Positions 21,822-26,015 of a DNA stretch of 26,015 nt are shown here, piece after piece. The notes beneath the pieces were generated by a model. It ran no database searches. It was not told the DNA's origin and saw only the letters and a program-made list of their open reading frames with translations. The position numbers and the translations under genes are program-made. Numbering within the stretch: position 1 is the stretch's first letter; the number at the start of each line of letters is the position of its first letter. Source of the stretch: JBOFLG01 sp051657745 (GTDB taxonomy: Bacteria > Actinomycetota > Actinomycetes > Actinomycetales > Dermatophilaceae); the NCBI GenBank assembly GCA_051657745.1, contig JBOFLG010000154.1, positions 1 through 26,015 of the forward strand. The letters run 5' to 3'.

Positions 21822-23036
21822 ATGTCTCGTGAGGAGCTTCATCCGCAGACCCTCGCGGTGCGAGGAGGGCTGTCTCGCAGCGGGTTCGACGAGACCTCCG
21901 AGGCGCTGTACCTGACCTCGGGGTTCGTCTACGAATCGGCCGAGCAGGCCGAGGCGGCGTTCGCCGACGAGGTCGACCACTACATCTACAGCCGCTACGG
22001 CAACCCCACGGTGACCACCTTCGAGGAACGGCTCCGACTGCTGGAGGGAGCCGAGGCATGTTTCGCCACGGCATCCGGGATGGCTGCGGTCTTCACCGCG
22101 CTCGGCGCGCTGTGTGGCGCCGGCGATCGAGTGGTGGCCTCGCGGGCGCTCTTCGGCTCATGTCTGGTGGTCGTCGAGGAGATCCTGCCGCGCTGGGGTG
22201 TGCAGACCGTCCTCGTCGATGGTGCCGACCTGGACCAATGGCGGCGTGCCCTCGCCGAGCCCACCACTGCGGTGTTCTTCGAGACCCCGAGCAACCCGCT
22301 GCAGGAACTCGTCGACATTGCGGCGGTGTCCGAGCTGGCCCATGCGGCCGGCGCCACCGTGGTGGTTGACAACGTGTTCGGCACGCCGGTGTTCTCGCAT
22401 CCGCTGGCGTTCGGTGCCGATGTTGTCGTGTACTCCGCCACCAAACACATCGACGGGCAGGGGCGAACGCTCGGCGGGGCGATCCTCGGGCCTGCGGAGT
22501 ACATCAACGGCCCGGTCAAGAACCTCCTGCGGCACACCGGGCCGTCGCTGTCGCCGTTCAACGCATGGGTGCTGACCAAGGGGCTGGAGACCATGGACCT
22601 GCGGGTGCGGCGGATGGCCGACTCGGCGCTCACGCTCGCGCGCAGGCTCGAGGGCTGGCAGGCCGACGGCCGGGGCCTGCTCAGGGTGCTCTACCCGCAC
22701 CTGCCCAGCCACCCGCAGCACGAACTCGCGGTCCGCCAGCTCGATGGCGGAGGTGGAACCGTGGTCACCGTGGAGGTGGCCGGCGGCAAGGCCGCTGCAT
22801 TCGCGATGATGAACTCCTTTCGCGTGCTTGACATCTCGAACAACCTCGGCGACACGAAGTCGCTGACCACTCATCCGGCCACGACCACGCACCGGCGCCT
22901 GGGGTCGGAGGCTCGCGCGGCGCTCGCCATCACCGACGGCGTGGTGCGCCTCTCGGTCGGGCTGGAGGACGTCGGGGACCTGAGCGCCGATCTCGACCGG
23001 GGCCTCACCGCAGCTGCCCGGGCCGCCCGGCCGTGA
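21822..23036 (+). CDS. metZ: O-succinylhomoserine sulfhydrylase
   Basis: This 404-residue PLP enzyme makes homocysteine from O-succinylhomoserine and sulfide. Lys208 in YSATKHIDGQGRTLGG binds PLP. Other Cys/Met-metabolism signatures are YIYSRYGNPTVTTFEERL, FATASGMAAVFTAL, FFETPSNPLQELVDI and VVVDNVFGTPVF. KHIDGQGR is typical of MetZ as opposed to MetB or MetY. The ATG 21822 is chosen over an upstream in-frame GTG at 21804, which lies inside the rhodanese gene. It is cotranscribed with the rhodanese. Confidence 0.93.
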   Translation: MSREELHPQTLAVRGGLSRSGFDETSEALYLTSGFVYESAEQAEAAFADEVDHYIYSRYGNPTVTTFEERLRLLEGAEACFATASGMAAVFTALGALCGAGDRVVASRALFGSCLVVVEEILPRWGVQTVLVDGADLDQWRRALAEPTTAVFFETPSNPLQELVDIAAVSELAHAAGATVVVDNVFGTPVFSHPLAFGADVVVYSATKHIDGQGRTLGGAILGPAEYINGPVKNLLRHTGPSLSPFNAWVLTKGLETMDLRVRRMADSALTLARRLEGWQADGRGLLRVLYPHLPSHPQHELAVRQLDGGGGTVVTVEVAGGKAAAFAMMNSFRVLDISNNLGDTKSLTTHPATTTHRRLGSEARAALAITDGVVRLSVGLEDVGDLSADLDRGLTAAARAARP

Positions 23037-23075
23037 CCTGTCGGTGAAAGATCTCGCCGGGATGCCGCACGGATG

Positions 23076-23099
23076 ACGCACCCGCCGGTGCGTTAGCGT
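23076..23099 (+). promoter_or_regulatory. Palindrome abutting the -10 box of the SRPBCC gene
   Basis: ACGCACC-cgcc-GGTGCGT (23076-23093) is a perfect 7-bp inverted repeat directly followed by TAGCGT (23094-23099), 7 nt before GTG 23107. That position fits a repressor operator over the promoter spacer; alternatively it is the metZ terminator. Confidence 0.45.
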
Positions 23100-23106
23100 C
23101 GGGCAG

Positions 23107-23598
23107 GTGAGCCCGTCATCCGACATCGTCAGCGTCACGCGCCTCATCCCGGCCCCGCCCGAGCTGATCTTCGACCTTCTCGCTGACCCTGGACGACATG
23201 TGGACATCGACGGCGGCGGCACCGTACAGGGCGCTCGCAGCGGCGGCCGGCGGCTCGGGCTCGGCGACCGGTTCGGCGTCGACATGAAGATCGGGCTGTC
23301 CTACGCCACGCTCAACGAGGTGGTCGAGTACGACGAGAACCAGCGGATCGCCTGGCAGACCAGAGCCCGTGGCGCGATGTCGCGAGTTGTCGGTGGCCGG
23401 ATCTGGCGCTATGTGCTGGAGCCGGTGGAGGGCGGGACGATGGTCACCGAGTCGTGGGATCTCTCGCGTGAGGGCGTGCTCAGCAAGCCTGCGGTGCGGT
23501 TGCTGGCAGGCACCACGCGGCGCAATATGGCCGCCACCCTGGAGCGCATCGAGGAACTGGTGACCGACGCGGGTCAGGCGCCGTCGGCCACCGGCTGA
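23107..23598 (+). CDS. SRPBCC (START/Bet v1-like) family protein
   Basis: This 163-residue protein starts at GTG (VSPSSDIVSVTRLIPAPPELIFDLLADPGRHVDIDGGG). The opening IPAPPELIFDLLADPGRH is the classic start of polyketide cyclase/dehydrase-type SRPBCC domains. A Gly-rich loop, the strand block LNEVVEYDENQRIAWQTRA, GTMVTESWDLS and a long C-terminal helix (RNMAATLERIEEL) follow. Such proteins bind hydrophobic ligands; the ligand is not predictable here. TAGCGT 7 nt upstream suggests a leaderless mRNA. The 3' end overlaps the convergent DUF2236 gene by 25 bp. Confidence 0.87.
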   Translation: MSPSSDIVSVTRLIPAPPELIFDLLADPGRHVDIDGGGTVQGARSGGRRLGLGDRFGVDMKIGLSYATLNEVVEYDENQRIAWQTRARGAMSRVVGGRIWRYVLEPVEGGTMVTESWDLSREGVLSKPAVRLLAGTTRRNMAATLERIEELVTDAGQAPSATG

Positions 23599-24464
23599 GC
23601 TCCCACGGCCAGGCCGGCCAGCGCCCACCGCACCACATTGGTGCCGAGTTGTCCCAGCGCGCCGGCGACGACGGTCGCCGGGCCGAGCACCGGAACTCGC
23701 AGTTCCAGGCGCGCCCAACGGGGAAGGAGCGCCACCCCGCCTGATGCGATCAGTCCGTATCCGGGCCGGGCAGCCCACGGCAGTGGCGGGTCGAGGAGCA
23801 GGAACCGGGCGGCATCCCGGGCCGCCGGTGACGCCTCCAGTTCGGGGCGGTAGGCGTGCAGTGCGGTACGCAGCGAGGCGACGTCTCTGGGCATGTCCTG
23901 GGCGCCGAGCCGCTCGGCGACGATCGCCGACTGGGCCACATAGGTATTGGCCTCGTCGTCGCTCAGCGGGGTGGCGGCGAACCGCTGGTACGCGGTGAGA
24001 AAGCTGGTCGCCTCCGCGACGTGGACCCAGCCGAGCAGGTGCGGGTCACTCGCCCGGTAGGGGCGGCCGCGGTGGTCCCGGCCCCGGACCCGTTCGTGGA
24101 TGCCGCGCACCCGCGCGATGGTGCCCTCGGCGTCCTCGACCGTGCCGAAGGTTGTCGTGGCGAGGAACTGGGTGGTCCGCTGCAGTCGCCCCCACGGGTC
24201 GCCGCGGTAGCCGCTGTGCCCCGCGACCCCGGCCATTGCTCCCGGATGCAGCGACTGCAGCAGCAGCGCCGCCACTCCGCCGGGGAACATCGACGCGTCG
24301 GCATGGACCCGCCACACCGGGTCCTCGGGCCGGAACCACCGCTCGCCGGGCCGCTCCCAGATCATCGCGGCCTGTTCGGCGGCGTCGTCGCCGGCGACCC
24401 GCGACTGCAGGGCGATGCCGAGCCGCCGCTGTGCGGCGCGGGCGATCGTGTCCAGTGGTGTCAT
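23574..24464 (-). CDS. DUF2236 / MpaB-type oxygenase-like protein
   Basis: This 296-residue protein is of the oxygenase MpaB/rubber oxygenase (latex clearing protein-like) superfamily. Visible blocks are ERWFRPEDPVWRVHADASMFPGGVAALLLQSLHPGAMAGVAGHSGY, FGTVEDAEGTIARVRGIHERVRG and DPHLLGWVHVAEATSFLTAYQRF. The histidines in QSLHPGAM, RGIHERV and GWVHVAE are in the places expected for haem and conserved residues in this family. The start ATG 24464 is supported by AGG 5 nt upstream; longer in-frame forms lack support. The C-terminal third is hydrophobic (VLGPATVVAGALGQLGTNVVRW), possibly membrane-associated. The substrate is unknown. Confidence 0.88.
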   Translation of the reverse strand: MTPLDTIARAAQRRLGIALQSRVAGDDAAEQAAMIWERPGERWFRPEDPVWRVHADASMFPGGVAALLLQSLHPGAMAGVAGHSGYRGDPWGRLQRTTQFLATTTFGTVEDAEGTIARVRGIHERVRGRDHRGRPYRASDPHLLGWVHVAEATSFLTAYQRFAATPLSDDEANTYVAQSAIVAERLGAQDMPRDVASLRTALHAYRPELEASPAARDAARFLLLDPPLPWAARPGYGLIASGGVALLPRWARLELRVPVLGPATVVAGALGQLGTNVVRWALAGLAVGAQPVADGA

Positions 24465-24583
24465 AGTGCCTATCCAAACGTGCTGCGCTGAGATCGCGAA
24501 CCGCAGGGCAACCAGCCGGATGCCGATGTCGAACGTTGTGGCGATGATCACCTCGCCAGAAGGGCGCTGATCGCTGGCCGCTG

Positions 24584-24598
24584 ATCGCCGACGGCGAT
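24584..24598 (-). terminator. Small hairpin just after the yaaA stop
   Basis: ATCGCC-gac-GGCGAT sits 2-16 nt beyond the yaaA stop on the minus strand. The stem is short and there is no T-tract. Confidence 0.3.
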
Positions 24599-24599
24599 G

Positions 24600-25352
24600 T
24601 CAGGCCACTGGCCGGTGGACATCGAGGAGCCACGGGGTGCCGGCCCGGGCCGGCTCGTGGAGCTCGACGTCGAACGCGGTCCCGACGGTGGCGGCGAGGC
24701 TCGGCGCGGTCCGCACGGCGGCACCGGCACCACACAGATGGCGAGCGACCAGACCGCGAGTGTGCTTGGCCAGATGGCTTGCCCCGGGGACCCGTATCTG
24801 CACCCAGCGCTCGGCGAGGTCACCGGTGGGCCGCCACGCCGTGACGTAGGTCGCGGAGCGACAGTCGACAACCACACCTCCCCCCGCGGCATCCGGCAGC
24901 ACGTCGGCCAGGCCCGGTCGCCAGGCGGCGGCGAGCGGCCCGATGCCGGGCAGCGAGACGTCCATCGCGAGTCGGTAGGGGGCGATCCGGTCCCGCAGGC
25001 GCAGTGCCCCGTGCAGTGCCGACGCCACGACGATCCAGCGGTTCGCGCGGCGGCGCGCCGCGGCGTCCATCGTGGCGAGGCCGAGCGCGTCGTACAGCAC
25101 TCCGGAGTAGACCTGCCCCGCCGACGCCGCAGGCAGGGAGTCGAGCCGGAGGTTGCGCGCGACCTCCTCGCCGAGGGTCGGCGGCACGCCGAGCAGCGCC
25201 ACGGCATCCGGCTTGGCGCTCACCTCGCGCAGCGCGGCGGTGACCCGGTCGCGGGTGGGGGCGAGCGCAGGGAAGGACCACGCGCCCGGGTCAGCGGGTC
25301 GGCCACGGCTGCGCAGCGCCTTCGACTCCGACGGCGGGAGCAGGATCAGCAC
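24600..25352 (-). CDS. yaaA: Peroxide stress protein YaaA (DUF328/UPF0246)
   Basis: This 250-residue protein starts at GTG (MLILLPPSESKALRSRGRP). The signature PPSESK, then YSGVLYDALGL, ASALHGALRLRDRIAPYRLAM and a C-terminal GASHLAKHTRGLVARHL identify the YaaA family. E. coli YaaA lowers free intracellular iron and oxidative DNA damage under peroxide stress. TAGAGT lies 7 nt upstream on the minus strand and no ribosome site is present, so a leaderless mRNA is likely. It is divergent from the RNB exoribonuclease, with only 35 nt between the start codons. Confidence 0.92.
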   Translation of the reverse strand: MLILLPPSESKALRSRGRPADPGAWSFPALAPTRDRVTAALREVSAKPDAVALLGVPPTLGEEVARNLRLDSLPAASAGQVYSGVLYDALGLATMDAAARRRANRWIVVASALHGALRLRDRIAPYRLAMDVSLPGIGPLAAAWRPGLADVLPDAAGGGVVVDCRSATYVTAWRPTGDLAERWVQIRVPGASHLAKHTRGLVARHLCGAGAAVRTAPSLAATVGTAFDVELHEPARAGTPWLLDVHRPVA

Positions 25353-25359
25353 GAGCGAA

Positions 25360-25380
25360 ACTCTACGAAGACACTAGGTT
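25360..25380. promoter_or_regulatory. Face-to-face divergent leaderless promoters (yaaA / RNB gene)
   Basis: TAGAGT on the minus strand (25365-25360) is 7 nt from the yaaA GTG. TAGGTT on the plus strand (25375-25380) is 7 nt from the RNB ATG. The -35 region of each would lie over the other promoter or gene start. Confidence 0.55.
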
Positions 25381-25387
25381 TGGCCGC

Positions 25388-26015
25388 ATGCCGCACCCCC
25401 GGATAGTCCTGCAGCCCGCCGACGCCGAGACCCCGGATGCCGTGGAGCGAGCACTGCGCGGCCGGTTCGCGGCGGTGCGCTCCGAGCTCGGCCTCGACCT
25501 GCCGTACCCGGCCGACGCGCTCGCCGAGGCCGAGCGCGTGTCCGCCGCGCCACCGGCCGAGGGCAACGACCTCACCGCCCTGCCGTTTTACACGGTCGAC
25601 CCACCCGGCTCGACCGACCTCGACCAGGCACTGCACCTGGAGCGCGACGGCGACGGGCACCGCATCCGCTACGCCATCGCCGACGTGCCCGCGTTCGTGG
25701 CACTCGGCGCGGCCCTCGACCGGGCCACCCGTGAACGCGGCCAGACCGTCTACCTCCCTGACGGGCGAGTGCCGCTGCATCCGGCCGTGCTGTCGGAGGG
25801 TGCGGGAAGCCTGCTGCCGGGCCAGGTGCGGCCGGCGCTGGTGTGGGATCTGCAGCTCGACGGCTCGGGCGAGATCACCTCGGCCACCGTCGCCCGGGCC
25901 ACGGTGCGCAGTGTCGAACAACTCGACTATGAGACCGTGCAGCGCAGCATCGACTCGGCCGACCCCGACCCGCGGTTCGTGCTGCTCCGCGAGGTGGGGG
26001 AGCGGCGCATCGCTC
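25388..26015 (+). CDS. RNase II/R-family (RNB domain) 3'-5' exoribonuclease, 5' part only
   Basis: 209 codons run open to the window edge, so the gene is truncated by the window. The protein begins MPHPRIVLQPADAETPDAVE. A short leader of about 65 residues replaces the cold-shock domains of E. coli RNase II/R. The RNB core follows: FYTVDPPGSTDLDQALHLER contains the metal-binding Asp series, then RYAIADVPAFVALGAALDRATRERGQTVYLPDGRVPLHPAVLSEG. This compact form is common in actinobacteria. It degrades RNA from the 3' end. ATG 25388 has TAGGTT 7 nt upstream and no ribosome site. Confidence 0.9.
   Translation, partial: MPHPRIVLQPADAETPDAVERALRGRFAAVRSELGLDLPYPADALAEAERVSAAPPAEGNDLTALPFYTVDPPGSTDLDQALHLERDGDGHRIRYAIADVPAFVALGAALDRATRERGQTVYLPDGRVPLHPAVLSEGAGSLLPGQVRPALVWDLQLDGSGEITSATVARATVRSVEQLDYETVQRSIDSADPDPRFVLLREVGERRIA

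Noticed and set aside
23574..24464. DUF2236 gene considered part of a novel oxidation operon with the SRPBCC gene
   Set aside because: The genes are convergent and overlap tail to tail by 25 bp, so they are not cotranscribed.

Overview
The window comes from a high-GC actinobacterium. Supporting signs are GTG starts, GTGA/ATGA gene overlaps, a PucR-type fatty-acid activator next to fabD-fabH-acpP-fabF, and actinobacterial marker families (DUF3145, DUF3052, AhpE). Gene order resembles Mycobacterium tuberculosis Rv2228c-Rv2230c, Rv2238c-Rv2239c and Rv2241-Rv2245, but with the Streptomyces-style fabD-fabH-acpP-fabF cluster. A Micrococcales/Intrasporangiaceae-like host is my guess; it is not proven. 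There is no phage, transposon, CRISPR array or obvious foreign island: this is mostly conserved chromosomal housekeeping DNA.

Layout. 94-170 is a tRNA with anticodon CAT; 171-426 holds no gene I can support. 427-1929 (-) is a secreted VCBS/FG-GAP-repeat plus M15 peptidase protein. 2262-2777 (+) is DUF3145, convergent with the type II fatty acid synthesis block on the minus strand: fasR (7974-6688), fabD, fabH, acpP, fabF (ending at 2841). Also on the minus strand upstream are argG (9546-8131), then a plus-strand secreted glycerophosphodiester phosphodiesterase (9759-10934). Next on the minus strand are fdhD, aceE and a small thiamine-binding-family gene directly behind aceE. From 15206 almost everything is on the plus strand: two bacterial PH-domain membrane proteins (YdbS/YdbT-like), DUF3052, ahpE, tRNA-Val, then the coupled run Nif3-like / coiled-coil zinc ribbon / RNase HI / histidine phosphatase. 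A rhodanese plus metZ pair, an SRPBCC protein, a convergent DUF2236 oxygenase-like gene, yaaA and the start of an RNB exoribonuclease close the window.

How the genes work together. FasR probably activates the fab cluster that makes acyl-ACP. AceE supplies acetyl-CoA from pyruvate using thiamine diphosphate, and the gene downstream of it is of a thiamine-binding family. Rhodanese and MetZ act in sulfur assimilation to homocysteine. AhpE and YaaA are peroxide-defence functions.

The most interesting signals are regulatory or architectural, not new enzyme families: (1) the Nif3-like start codon lies 1 nt after the tRNA-Val gene; (2) a single in-frame TGA splits what is usually a fused RNase H/phosphatase; (3) many starts have a TANNNT box 6-7 nt upstream, the signature of leaderless mRNA; (4) a duplicated start region creates an 18-residue leader peptide ahead of the phosphodiesterase; (5) a pair of operator-like palindromes lies upstream of fasR; and (6) a 20-nt-arm inverted repeat lies between acpP and fabF.
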